Source: Colias croceus
Lineage: Eukaryota > Arthropoda > Insecta > Lepidoptera > Pieridae
Length of the DNA stretch: 64,000 bases
Reading direction: 5' to 3'
Assembly: GCF_905220415.1 (NCBI RefSeq)
Contig: NC_059542.1
Span: forward strand, 8,370,001-8,434,000
Shown here: piece by piece, positions 10,001-22,085 of the stretch
Position numbering within the stretch: position 1 is the first letter of the stretch
How the letters are laid out: every line of letters starts with the position of its first letter
Made by a program: the position numbers and the translations under genes
The notes under the pieces: generated by a model
Database searches by the model: none
What the model was told of the DNA's origin: nothing
What the model saw: the letters and a program-made list of their open reading frames with translations, nothing else

Positions 10001-13000
10001 GTGCTCGACTTATAGGTACATCCAGTTAAGGACTTGGGTAATACGTTTGTAACGCCTTATGTCTTGAGATCGGACCGGGTCATGCATTGTATCCACGCAT
10101 TTTAAATATTCTGTTCTATTGTTATTGTATGAACAGTCCCCGGCACGTAAGTTGGCAAGGGTCGTTGAAAGCGCACAAGGCGTTTTCCACGTATTCCTCT
10201 CCTTTCTTAAATTTTCTTCTAAACAGACATTTAACATAGATGATAGCAATAATCATGAAAAAAGCAAGAGATAAATGACCAGAGTTCCACCTACTAAACT
10301 CTGGGCGAACTTTTCCTCACTACGCCAAAACCTTGCCAAGTTACGTGGTAGAATAATTATTGTACATGATGTCAATAATCTCACACCTACAAATCCTACA
10401 ATGCTGTTTAGCTTTACTCCATTGACAGTATAAAGAACAAAACGGCTAAAATCAATCCGCGTTCCTAGGTTTATTATATTGCGGCGGTTCTTCGCGTTGG
10501 CGGGCACCGTGTTCCTGCTGCGATGTTTCACGATGTTGATCACGTCGCTGTCGGTGCCCGGGTCGCACCTGAAGTGTGAGCCGCGGTTCTACCCGCCGGC
10601 GGACGACCTTACGGTGTGGGGCCGGCGGCTGCGGCAGGCCTACGATATATGGAGTGGTGCCGGCATGTCTGTGCGTGGTGTGCGTACTTGTGGGGACTAT
10701 ATGTTCTCGGGACATACGGTGGCGCTCACGCTGCTCAACTTTTTCATCACTGAATGTGAGTAGTATTTACTGTGATTGTTTTGTATTCTAAATGTTGTGT
10801 ATATTGGCTATAGATTTAAGCTACGAATTGAAGTTGCTGGTAACAATTTTATGTTCATCTACCATAGCTCAACAAATGTTTGCCATGGTTTACATTTTTT
10901 TAAACATAGTGTATAGGTATTATTTGTGTTTAATTTTTACTTCATACTTTATTGTTGCTTCTTGTTAGGAGGTAACAAGATTCAATTAGATCGGTGGAAC
11001 GTCAGATTGGTTTAACAGGCGCGACATTGAGTCACAGAGAATTCAATGGACGGAATGCAACTGTATCATTAGGTCAATCGTTATTTGTATGAAGCGGATA
11101 CGCGTTCGTTGTGTAGCCATCTTAATGTATCATAAGATAACATTACACGTAGAGACGTCAATTTCTCTTCAATAAAGCTAAAAATTCGGAAGATAGCCAA
11201 AATTAATATCATAATTTAACTCAAGTTTAAGTTACCGCAAAATAAAACTTTACTATTTAGTTATTACGTTTTAAATTTCTTAATATGTAAAAATAAAATG
11301 AATGAAATTTGAAATACTTATGTACACACACTTAAATTAACATACTATTTATATCTAGTGGTTTAAATTAATAGCCAAATTAATGCGATACCATTCTGAA
11401 ATTATGAATCATACGCGGAAACAGCCTGATATCGCTATGTACAGTAAAACCAGATAAAGATATCTTTAATGGCAAACCTTTTCGGCACTTAGCTGCAAAT
11501 TCTTTATTTCTAGTTTTCGGCGATACAGTTTTAAATTTTATAACATTAATATTATTGTATAATTTAAGTTGTTATTAAAATAATATTTAACTACTGACCG
11601 GAATTGTTCATTTAGAGAAAAATTCCAATCCAAAAGATAATTTATCAAATTACTATTATGAGAAAGACTGTGGATAAGTTCTAGAAGAATAGTTCTATTG
11701 AAATATTGTATCTTCTAGTACTTATCTAATAATACTTAACACTAATCCCAAAAGTTTTAAAGTCCACAATGATACTCATTTTAGAGTATTGAACTATTGA
11801 CTCTAAAATGAGTATCATTGTCGACTTTAGAATTCAGATTACTGAATTCTAAAGTACATCGAACAACTTATTGCATAAGTTGGAAATGATGTTTATCTAA
11901 ACAGACTTTGTTGTTTGATACTCAAACAGGCTAAAACAACTGACCGAGTTTTTTTAATTATAGCGGGTAGATACGTACACATAGTCCTAAAAATAGGGTT
12001 AAGGGGAATTGGATGTAATTTGATGTTAAACGTATATTGTATGGATATATTCAGTCAGCAAGAGGAAAACCTAAGTGCCCTCTTTTGTCGATTCAGGAAA
12101 GAATAGGAAGAGTATTCGCTTTGAGAAATGTATGATTAAATATTATGCAGTTGTGATCGTACTTCCAGGATGTTTTTTTAGACGTCATTTTGATTTTATC
12201 TTTAATGATGAATCGATGAAGGTCGACCAGTTCATTGTGTTTGATAAAGAAAATATTCCCACTTCAAATAAAAATCGCATAATTTAGTTATTAAATAATA
12301 GTTTCCATACGATTCAGTTGTGCAGATACGTTAAATGTATTGCTAATAAGACTTGTCTGTATCCTTTTCCTCACTTAGTACTGTGCTTTATTCCCTCACT
12401 TCATTTCTTATCCCAACTCCTTTTAAAACTGGCAATCCATTCGAAGGGCGAAAGATTTCTGCTAATGTTTATTGCGTTATACTTAGTAGTTGTTCGTTTG
12501 CTGGATATAACATAAAATAATAAAAACGCTTAAACCCTTTTGGATGAAATAAGTATATTAGGGTGTTGGCTAATCTCTTATTCTTATAGAATTTTCTAAT
12601 GTATTCACTTGGGACCTGTTATTCACATCATATTTTCCGAATCAATGCCCTTTGTATTATTGCTGCTGAATGAAAAACATTTTTTTATAAACATGCATAA
12701 AAATCTCCTACTACGTATTGGTCAAGGAATTAAATTGAAAATTAGAATTATAAAAACTTAACGCACATACTTAGAATACCTATTCGTAAAATGTTAAAAA
12801 TATACTTTTAAGTTTTAACATGACTTATCTCATTGTTTGTTTAGCACTTTTCTAAATTCTCATTGAAAATCGACATTCATCAATTCATTGAATGTTTTCA
12901 ATAGCAATTAGGAAGTAACGCAAAAAGGTCATTATAAACATTTTGTACGGCGTAATTCGACCTACATTTCTGCAAATTGCGCACAACCCAATTCTTTATT

Positions 13001-16000
13001 TACCGCAAAACTGCAAATATAAAACAAGTTCCCCATAGTTAATAATTTCTTTAGATAAAAGTATCAAAATTCGCGCTAAAGAACTTCCTTTTGTCTCTCT
13101 AAAGTGCAGTTTAAACTTCCCGATACCGAAACAATGTTATCTAGTAACTGACTGTTAATCGGTAATATTGTTTCGTTCAAAGTCAATATTACACAGATAA
13201 ACGCTTGAAAATTGAACACAGTCATCAATTTTATAAGAATTGAATTACGTTTGCGTTACTCACTAAAGTGATTTAATAAATATTCTACATTTGAAAGATA
13301 TTGATAGAATGAACAGGTAAAACACGTTGCTTTACATATGCTTACAATTTACATTTTACATTAGAACAACTATTTTGATGATAAAAAAATTTGCATGAGA
13401 CAGGGAAGGTGCTTGTTTTTGGTATACAGATACATGGAAATAGGCTGTAATATAAGTAGGCTATTTTTAATTGTAAAAATGTTCTTAGTCTCCTGTTTGC
13501 CACGATAGAATATGTTGTGGTAATAAATCATAGGTCCGTAGGAGAGACAATTAAACTTTGACTCGAGTCCCGATAATAATCTGTTAGAATGAGATAGAAA
13601 TAAAAGATGTAGGTTTGTATATTACGTACCTACTTATATTATCTATTTTATTAAATAATTGCGTATATATACATTTCCGTATCAGCAAAACACGCAATAA
13701 TATAATTGTTATTGTGCTTGTTGAACTGGTAACATAAATATTTAAATCTATCCATTAATGCCATGTTTGATTTGTGTCCAAGGAAGTAAATGCTATATGT
13801 TTACATAGAATTACGCTTATTTTAGCGTATCTATGTCGGCTTTATCTTAACCGTTGAATGCTTTGACAAATAAATATTTTCATATCGACCAAGCGGGTCT
13901 GACTTCCAGTACTAACATACAAAAAATAGATCTTTCATACAATAAATTGGCAAGACTTAATCCAGTTTTTACTGGTATAAACTTAAATAACTTGGATCTA
14001 AGTCACAACTTGTTACAAGTGTTTCCATCTAACTTATTCCAAGATCAGACTAAGTTAGAAATATTGGATCTAAGTTACAATAACTTCGTAAACATTAGAG
14101 TTTATAACGCACTGATTGCGTTTCAGAATTAAATAATAATATGCGTCTTATGTTGATATTGGACAAAAAAACAAATGACAACAAAAATGTTTTGTATTTA
14201 TTTTAATTTAGTCTACTATCTACTGCTTAAATTACGCTAAATTAAAAGTAATACCTATTTACCTCGTTTAGTTAATAATATTATGTAATCAATAATAACA
14301 ATTTTATCTAAACTTTCTAAAAAAATACATTAACTATACATTACTTGGCGATAAGAAAATAACACTCTTATGACATTAAAATTATAAAGAATGCCTATTT
14401 TATTTGTATAATATTAGCATCTTCTTATAATATGAGAATACCACCAAAATTATCTGGGTAGTCTTATGAATAACATTCCTGCAATTTATTTTTTTCATAA
14501 TACCTACCTAGGATAAAAAAATCATCACTATCGACAAGGTAGGTAATCGAAAATTATATGCTCCATTAAATTCAAAATAGAACACAATAGATACAAAAAG
14601 ATTTGTTACTATGATTAGACATCGGTATTGTTACCAGAAGAATACAACATAACATAACATTCTGCTTTGAATGAATAGATCAACAGTCGTTTGAATATTA
14701 TCTATACTAATATTATAAAGCTGAAGAGTTTGTTTGTTTGTTTGTTTGAACGCGCTAATCTCGGGAACTACTGGTCCGATTTAAAAAATTCTTTCGGTGT
14801 TAGAAAGCTCATTTATCGAGGAAGGTTATAGGTTATATATCATCACGCTACGACCAACAGGAGCGTAGCCACGGGGGTGAAACCGCGGGGAGCAGCTAGT
14901 GTACTTATGAAACGGAAATCTCAAATATTACCACCCCGACTAATCTATCCATGCATCATACGTTAGTTTGTCTGATGTAATTTAAATAAATCTAAAATCG
15001 TCTTATTTCAATTAGTTTAACATTTTACTTCATATTTTATATGGGTTCTCTACAAATTAAAGTGAAAATTCTATAAATATGACATAGAATGCCAGCAGCA
15101 CTACTACGATTCTTCGAAACTACTGCATACCATCTTGTGCGTATTAGTTTAGAATATTGCTCGGTTATTGGCGGCCACATTCCTCCGCACATAATATGTT
15201 AAGATATTCCTTCGCTCATAGGAAGGTATATTTGATTCAGATTCCAAAAAATCTTTTTAACCGAAAGCAATTTTTCTTAAATTAAATAAAAAGCTGATTT
15301 ATCCTCATTCACTTTTTTTCTTTATCAATCGGTCACATTCATTAACATTACATATGGACATATCTAATCTTGATAATATTCGTTAATGTAGGTAACAGGT
15401 ACTGGATGACCTTTTAGAAATATATTTAAAAAATTGTTTCGTAATATTTCATTTTCCTTTTATAATTCGATAATGTAAAAGGAGATGCAGATTATAATGG
15501 ATCGAGAAATTAATGAATTCAAGGTTTATGTTACGAAATTATGTGAAATCTTTATTTTTTATTGATCAACTTAGAAATCCTTTATAAACCGATTAAATTA
15601 AATTACAATTTATTTAAATCTCATACCATCTCATCACGGAAATCCACCCTGCTATTGTAAATTCCTTCTCTAGGTTAGGTACGGTACGCTATGAATTTGA
15701 TAACCAACGTTTTTGGGGACGTCAGCTATAAAAATCTCTCGAAACCAAAGAACCTTAAAAACGGAATTCAACTTACAAACAATATGAATTGACCTTTATT
15801 TTTGGGAAAATCTACTACCAAAAATGTCGTTTCTTCCAGACACATCGCGCAGTCTGTACCTCTTGCACATCCTGACGTGGGTGATGAACATGTTCGGCAT
15901 ATTCTTCATCCTGGCGGCGCACGAGCACTACTCGATCGACGTGTTCATCGCGTTCTATATCACGTCGCGGCTGTTCCTGTACTATCACACGCTGTCCAAC

Positions 16001-17824
16001 AACCAGGCGCTGATGCAGAGCGACTCTTCTAGGTACCTTTAGTTAGTACTTCTAGGTTAAGAAATTGTCTGGGTGCGGTTTTGAACGCAATAGTTTTAGC
16101 GATAACGTTTTTAAGTAAAGTTATTTTTATTGAGTGACGTTTTCCCGCTTTTGTAATATTTTTCATTGATAATATATTAAAAAGGTAATATTTTATAAGA
16201 TGTAGGATATGTATAAAGATTGGATTGTTTGTTTAATTGTTTCGATTGAACTCAAATATTCTCTCGTCCCTTACTAGGTTGTTTATTCTATTCATTTACA
16301 TTTGGAGAAAAGTACGTGCTGCAATATGTATTCATTTTTAGAAAATGACAATTGCATTGCTAAAATAAATCATTATTAATTTCTAGTGTAGTGTCATGTG
16401 AGTGGCGTGCGCGCATTAGGTGGATATTAGAATTTATCTATACGTATATCTACACTAATATTATAAAGAGGAAAACTTTCTTGTTTGTTTGATTGTAATG
16501 AATAGGCTCATAAACTGCTGGACCTATTTTAAAAATTCTTTCATCATTCGAAAGCTACATTATCCACGAGTAATATAGACTATATATTATCACGCTAAGA
16601 CCAACAGGACACACCGCGTGGCACAGCTAGTCTAATATATAGTGATCGTGTGACTTAAAATTTACTCAATTTTATTTAAAACCCTGTCAAATAATATGAT
16701 GACACTGAACAGTGTCTTTGATGTACATTGAAGCGGATGAACTATTTTGGTGCACGTCTTAAAATTGCGTTGCAAATTGTCGGGTAAATTGATAATTGAG
16801 GGAAGTTATATAGTTATCTCTTGACTAGAGCCTGACATGCAATTAAAATTAATTCTATTTTTAAATTAAAAATAAACGTGTGTTCTTAAAATAGTTATGC
16901 AGGTTGGTTAATAATTAAAATAAATGTTAATTTATGATCGTATAATCCGTATAAAAGAAAGAAAATAATTTGGTATATATTATCTTGATTTTAAATGTAG
17001 GTAACGTGATAAATAGTTGTGTTGCATAACTTTACCAGTTTTGTGAAATGATTTTGAACTGAAAGATAAGTTTTTTGTGGCATTAAGCCAAATACGTTTT
17101 CATACAAACAATTCGTGCATCCATTAACAAGGTTGTCGCCGCGTTGATGACAGGAATTTTATCAATTTACATGACCCATAAAAGGGCAAGAATTAAAACT
17201 AATTCTCGTAAACATGCACACGTAATATGTAAATAGCATTCCTATTAATGTTTCCCTTATATGTGACTAATAATAAACAACAAAACTCGAAACATGTTTA
17301 CTAACGAACATCCGTGCTCGAGCATATAATTGTTTTTATGTTTTTTTGCGAGTGTATTTTATCGTATCCATAAATAATATCAAATAATTGTCTATTCCAG
17401 AACAAGAATATGGTTTCCGCTGCTGTCGTTTTTCGAATCCGAAGTGGACGGCACCGTGCCCAATGAGTACGAGGGGCCCATGACCATACTGAACAACTTG
17501 CGGCAGTGGCTCATACAGCTGGTGAGCGACGTGAAGACGTCCTCGATGGCCAAGATTGCTGGCACCAAGCTGCAGGAAGGAGCCGCCATGGGGGAGTACT
17601 CCGTCGTCAAACTCGTCGACGGCATCAAGAGGAATCTCAGCCTCGTGGAAGAGTTCAAGAACTCGCGACAACGACTCGTCACACTCGACAAGAACGTGCA
17701 AGCGTGTCTGTTGGACGAGCTCACGGAAGCCGAACCGCTGCACAGGAACATCGGGGAACTCAGCGAATCCTTCCGACGAGACTTCAGCAATCCGCCCTCG
17801 CCCGTCATGAAGAAGACGATGTAA
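7078..17824 (+). CDS. SAMD8: Sphingomyelin synthase-related protein 1 (SMSr/SAMD8), complete five-exon gene
   Basis: ER multipass enzyme that makes ceramide phosphoethanolamine and helps hold ceramide levels down. Exons 7078-7522, 7600-7804, 10469-10755, 15840-16032, 17401-17824 join in frame to 517 residues plus stop. An N-terminal SAM domain (about residues 5-75) is followed by membrane spans starting with YVFLVTWVTAVVMVIV, the PPLPDLFLDNVP motif, LAGTVFLLRC, and the lipid phosphatase-type motifs CGDYMFSGHT and HYSIDVFIAFYITSR. Predicted catalytic triad His299, His342, Asp346, matching the spacing of human SMSr. After RIWFPLLSFFE...GTVPNEY the protein runs on for about 120 hydrophilic residues (17461-17824), longer than the human tail. 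The ATG at 7078 follows the in-frame limit and starts MDSDIIKWS. Introns carry several mobile elements. Confidence 0.95.
7805..10468 (+). other. SMSr intron 2
   Basis: AT-rich, no recognisable coding exon or transposon by eye. Exon 2 ends HKH-R and exon 3 resumes FIILRRFF with the split Arg codon restored, so no exon is missing here. Confidence 0.7.
11757..11855. repeat. Two adjacent perfect hairpins in SMSr intron 3
   Basis: Hairpin 1: 22-bp arms 11766-11787 and 11800-11821, 12-nt loop, with outer pairing extending a few more bases. Hairpin 2: 14-bp arms 11824-11837 and 11842-11855, 4-nt loop. No target duplication seen. Could be a MITE remnant or a foldback RNA. Confidence 0.7.
13854..14132 (+). 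pseudogene. Leucine-rich-repeat protein fragment inside SMSr intron 3
   Basis: A 92-codon open stretch has three to four LRR units with LxxLxLxxN spacing: IQKIDLSYNKL, LNNLDLSHNLL, LEILDLSYNNF. It has no ATG in frame, an in-frame TAA just upstream (13848), no splice acceptor between that stop and the LRRs, and a stop at 14130. Known LRR proteins (chaoptin or Toll ectodomains, for example) are far longer. Best read as a relic of an inserted or dead LRR gene on the same strand as SMSr. Function unknown. Confidence 0.55.
14701..14899 (+). mobile_element. Helitron-like element in SMSr intron 3
   Basis: TCTATACTAATATTATAAAG start, (GTTT)n tract, CGGGGAGCAGCTAG end; flanks A14700 and T14900. Forward copy of the family at 120-318. 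Confidence 0.85.
16449..16630 (+). mobile_element. Helitron-like element in SMSr intron 4
   Basis: Starts TCTACACTAATATTATAAAG, ends GTGGCACAGCTAG; flanks A16448 and T16631. Same subfamily as the reverse copy at 51377-51601. Confidence 0.85.
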
Positions 17825-19119
17825 AACGTATTCGGCGTAGGAATGAGGCTATACAATATACATAATTAAATAATATCATTTAAACTTTAGATACCTGAGC
17901 GTTATACATTTCCACTGTAGATTTTATATACAGTTATTCCATATTTATGTTAAGCTAAAGATGTAGTAAATTATTAAGGAATTATTTTGCTCAAAATGAT
18001 AATCATGAAAATATATTACGCTTTCAACGTAAATACGCATTTTGTTTTATTTGTGTATGTTTTCGAGACGACATTTGTTTTAAACGACATGCAACAATCA
18101 TTCAATGGTCTTCGCATGAAATAGTTACTAACATTCATACAAACACTCGAGTTCATGATAATGAAATCAAATACTTTTGAATGTTACTAAATAATTATAT
18201 CTTTTTTGATATTTCTATTGATTTATTCTGGGCTTATCGGTCCTTTTACAATTTGGAAAAATGTGAATATGTCAATATAACAAAACTTTCAGTTTTCAGT
18301 TTGAATATATACCTATTACATGCTATTCGGACTTATTTGCCAGGGTTTATTCTAACTGCAAATTGCAATACTAAAACTTAAATGGAACAGGCAAAGGTGC
18401 ATACAGTTGAGGCCTTTTCGGTCCGCTTTATCCGCAAAAATAACAAAATCTCATGCATTTCCATTCTTTGCCTTTAATAATTGTATGTATTATATAAATT
18501 AGCTCACTTCCAACCTTCAAGGAAAATATGTTTTCAAAATTAATTGACCGTCGGATATTGTGAAAATTACGTATCCGACTATAGATACGTAATAACTTAG
18601 TTCTAACATAGGTACCCTATATACTTCCATAAATGAAATAATTAATAAAAGCATATGTATTTTAAAACAGGCAAGCCAAAGTATAAGGTTCCAATTTTTT
18701 AGCGTAGATTCGTTTTTCGTCTGTTATGAACTCATTACACAGACACACGTTCATAATGCTCGAAGCTCTGTTCGGCGCAGTGCTCAGTGTTCGAGTGTGC
18801 CTAGTAACCTAAGTTCGTGCTTTGATTCTGTAAAATATTACAATAGGTACACTCGTTGGTTTCGCATTAAACTCACGATGTAACACAACATGGGACGTCG
18901 TCTTTGATGGGCAGTTCAATAAAATTTCAAAACGATGAATGCTCGAAGTTGCTGTATCTGATGACGAGATATTTCCACGTTTGTGATATAATAAATACCT
19001 ACTTACCACCTTTGTTTGGGAACAGAAATAGGCACAGAACAGGAAATAGGTTTTAGGATAAAAGGTTAAGTTATAACTACCAAGCGTATAATAAAGTCGC
19101 ATTCTCTCTCCCTATCCCT
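17825..19119. other. Intergenic, downstream of SMSr
   Basis: SMSr 3' UTR then AT-rich sequence. Small ORFs at 18181-18381 (+) and 18809-19102 (-) have no recognisable domain or splice context and are not called. Confidence 0.6.
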
Positions 19120-19225
19120 ATAACGGATTTTGATGCGGTTTTTTTTAAATAGGGGAATTCTCGTAGAAGGTTCATATCATTTAAAGGGTTAGACAAAGCG
19201 CGCGAAGCCGTGGGCGGGTCGCTAG
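19120..19225 (+). mobile_element. Helitron-like 3' end fragment
   Basis: Ends GCCGTGGGCGGGTCGCTAG before a host T. The 5' terminus is not found. The part near 19120 resembles the sequence at about 1170-1200 in reverse complement. Confidence 0.5.
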
Positions 19226-19705
19226 TTTAAAATATAGCTGTTAGATTTATTTTTGTAGGTGTATGTGTAAAAATTAGACAATTTAGAATTGAGAACGAAA
19301 CAGGGAAGAGGGAAAGGGGTTCTGTTATGTTTAAAGTTAAAGAGTATAGAATTATGTACTATTAAAACTTTAAGAGGGATTAAATAACGACACCATTTGC
19401 ATTATTATAAAAAAAATATATTTGCTATAGGGGTTATAAATACGAGACTCACAAAAAAGTCATAATACCGAGGGATTTTTTATTTCAGACTGAGTATTCA
19501 TGACTTGCTCTGTGATTCATGCTACAACTCTACAAGGAGCTAAATCTAAAATTGTATGACTTGTTGTCGTATTGAATAACTTTAGTATGTAACTTCAACT
19601 TAGAACGCACGAAATATAAGTTAATGTGATTGGAAAAATAAATTAACTTAACATCGCTGTTGAACAAAGTAATGTAAATCCATCATCTCTAGATATCATA
19701 ATAAT

Positions 19706-19860
19706 GCATCGCGGAAGATCAACCAATACCCGCGGTCCCATCATTAAAGCGGCTCGACGGAACACAGTGGGATTTTAGTCGGTAAGAATCCGACATAACC
19801 CACGGCTCCTTCCCCGGGGCCCTGGGTATCTTTGGAAGATTTCCCCACGTAAAAAAAAGG
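19706..19860 (+). mobile_element. Short retroposed insertion with 12-bp target duplication
   Basis: TATCATAATAAT at 19694-19705 is repeated exactly at 19861-19872. The 155 bp between is GC-rich compared with its surroundings and ends in an A-rich tail (GTAAAAAAAAGG). The structure fits a SINE or a 5'-truncated LINE tail placed by target-primed reverse transcription; the parent family is not identified. Confidence 0.7.
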
Positions 19861-20931
19861 TATCATAATAATTTTATGAAAGGTCTAATCTTTTTTTAAT
19901 TGTCTTTAAAACAAAATACATTTAACGACGTTATTAAAAAACAATTACACACATAAAAACGCAGCTAGTGCGTAACTATAATCTCTTCATTACATATTAT
20001 TATTAAAATGTGCCAACTTAGAAGAATTACATATTATTCAATACAATTGGATGGATTATTCCGCGTCTTTAGGTGGGTAATGAGATTTAACGCCCCTAAA
20101 AATTAAAAAGATTAGGAATATAATGACGATGCGAAGATGTGGCTTCTCCAACAATAAGGTCACAGAGGAATATAAAATATTAGCTCGTTTGCAGTAGTCA
20201 TGTTGATCTTTATAAATAAAATGCAGAAATAATTGTATTTATATAATTTATATGAAAAAAATTGGTTAAAAAATGTCTTTAATAACATTAAGAATATGAT
20301 GAATAAATGTGTAAACTCATTAATCAAATTAAAAAAAATACATACAAAAAGCACTGTTTAAATAGAAGAATGCTTTTGGGTTAAAAATATCAGCACCTTA
20401 AGACTAAAAGTCTTGATATCGGCTTGTACATCTTATAATAAATGTCATGTATTAAGCCTATAAATATTTTAAACTTCATTATAATATGAGCTCTTGGATT
20501 TTCGGCTCTTTTTTCTAAAACTATCTTCTTATACCAAAGATTTAGAATAGCTAAGGCAAAATATTTAAAACTTTAACATGCTTCTAATATTCAAATTAAA
20601 TCCTTGTAAATGGAGGCACATCTAGAAGTGTTAATAATGAATAGTTTGAAACTTTTAAAATTACAAACACAATTGTTACAATATAATATTCCACATTGAA
20701 CAATAATGTAAAACATATTACAGTCTAATGATAAATGATCGTAGGCCACTCCATTAAATTAGTAACTTCATACAAAGCTACATAACACAATATCTCAACA
20801 ATACTTTTGTTATATACAATGACTCGATATAATTTTGCAATGTGAACAATGGTTATAAATAATGATTTAGATGAGAAGTGCTTGCTTAGTGCTAATATGA
20901 TTTGAGCTGATAAGCGTGGAACAAGCTGCAT

Positions 20932-22085
20932 TTATTCAGCAGCAGCTGCCTGTTCACTTTCAATGAGAGCTTCGGAGGGATTCTCTTTTAAATTCTCTAC
21001 TTCAGCAACTTCTTTTTCATTTGATTGCTCCCGAGAGCTAACTGCGCCATTTTCATTTACATTCTCATCTTTTAAGGGTGTATTCTCCTTTGAGGATTTT
21101 TTACTCTCTAAATTTGTTTCTTCTACTGGCGCAGGTGTTTCATTTTGTGTTTTTTCTTCATCTTCTTCCTCATCAGGTTTTAATCTGTCTGCTGACTCTT
21201 TTTCTACTGATGACTCTTTTGTTAATGCTGCATCATCTGTGGGAGGACTGTCTGCCTCCGCTGGATGCGAGTCTTTGTTTTGCGAAGCCTCGTTGGCTTC
21301 ATCATTTTGTTGATCTTCTGCCGTTCCATTGGTATCATTTTCTGTGACTTCATCCTTGGGCTCTTCCTTTGCAATGTCTCCATTTGCAACGTTTTCCTAA
21401 AATATTGAAGAGATTATGTATATTTTTCCTATTAATGCTAAATATATAAAAAAAAACATTCAGTAATGTGTGTACCTGAGGCTCTTCTGGTGGTACTTCC
21501 ACTTTTAAAAACTGCTCTAAGGTATCCACTTCATTGGCAAGATCAAACTGGTCATAGTCCTAAAATAAAATATCATCAATATTAATATCACATAAGAATT
21601 GTTTTGTATTGGGTCTTATCAGTTAATAGCAAACACAATTAGTCACACTTTACTTTTAACTACTCAATGACACCTCACTGCAGTTTAAAAACTAGCTTGG
21701 CTTTGCTCATAAATATAAAACTTGTTCTTACACCACAATATTCTTCGTCGTTGAACACTTGAGGAGGAAGTGGCGAGCGAGGGTTGGGGTCGCTGACAGT
21801 GCCGCCGTTTGATTTGGCATTGTTTTGCATAAAATCCTTATCAGACTCGCGCCCGGGCTCCGTTATGTCGATTATTTCATATTTTATGTTCTTCGAATCG
21901 AGTATCATTAAAACTCGTTGCTGTCTCTTTTTTACCTACGATGGAGAGATCGAAAAATAAAAATGAAAGAAACAGAATGTGAATCAGCCGAGCAAAAAGA
22001 TGATCTTAAGCAGTGTATCAAATATCAGTAATTTACTTACTTCCTTGTTTCCCGAAATACCACTAATATACACTTTGACAACCAT
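20932..22085 (-). CDS. SH3BGRL: SH3 domain-binding glutamic acid-rich protein (SH3BGRL/Sh3beta), complete four-exon gene
   Basis: Small thioredoxin-fold protein thought to act as an adaptor or scaffold; the family lacks the redox CxxC. Exons (5' to 3') 22085-22041, 21935-21732, 21559-21476, 21396-20932, all in phase 0, give 265 residues. The start MVVKVYISGISGNKE is typical of the family. The fold runs to about residue 110 (VLMILDSKNIKYEIIDI...LANEVDTLEQFL). The SH3/EVH1 ligand-like motif PLPPQVF is encoded near 21760. The last exon encodes an acidic tail of about 155 residues rich in Glu, Lys, Asn and Ser, longer than in vertebrate SH3BGRL and like the Glu-rich tail of SH3BGR. It is expected to be cytosolic. 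No broken exon. Confidence 0.93.

Noticed and set aside
10010..10763. Minus-strand ORFs around SMSr exon 3
   Set aside because: The longer ones are antisense to exon 10469-10755; the others lack any supporting motif.
17336..17856. Minus-strand open frames of 135-154 codons opposite the last SMSr exon
   Set aside because: They are antisense shadows of a GC-rich, confirmed coding exon and have no domains.
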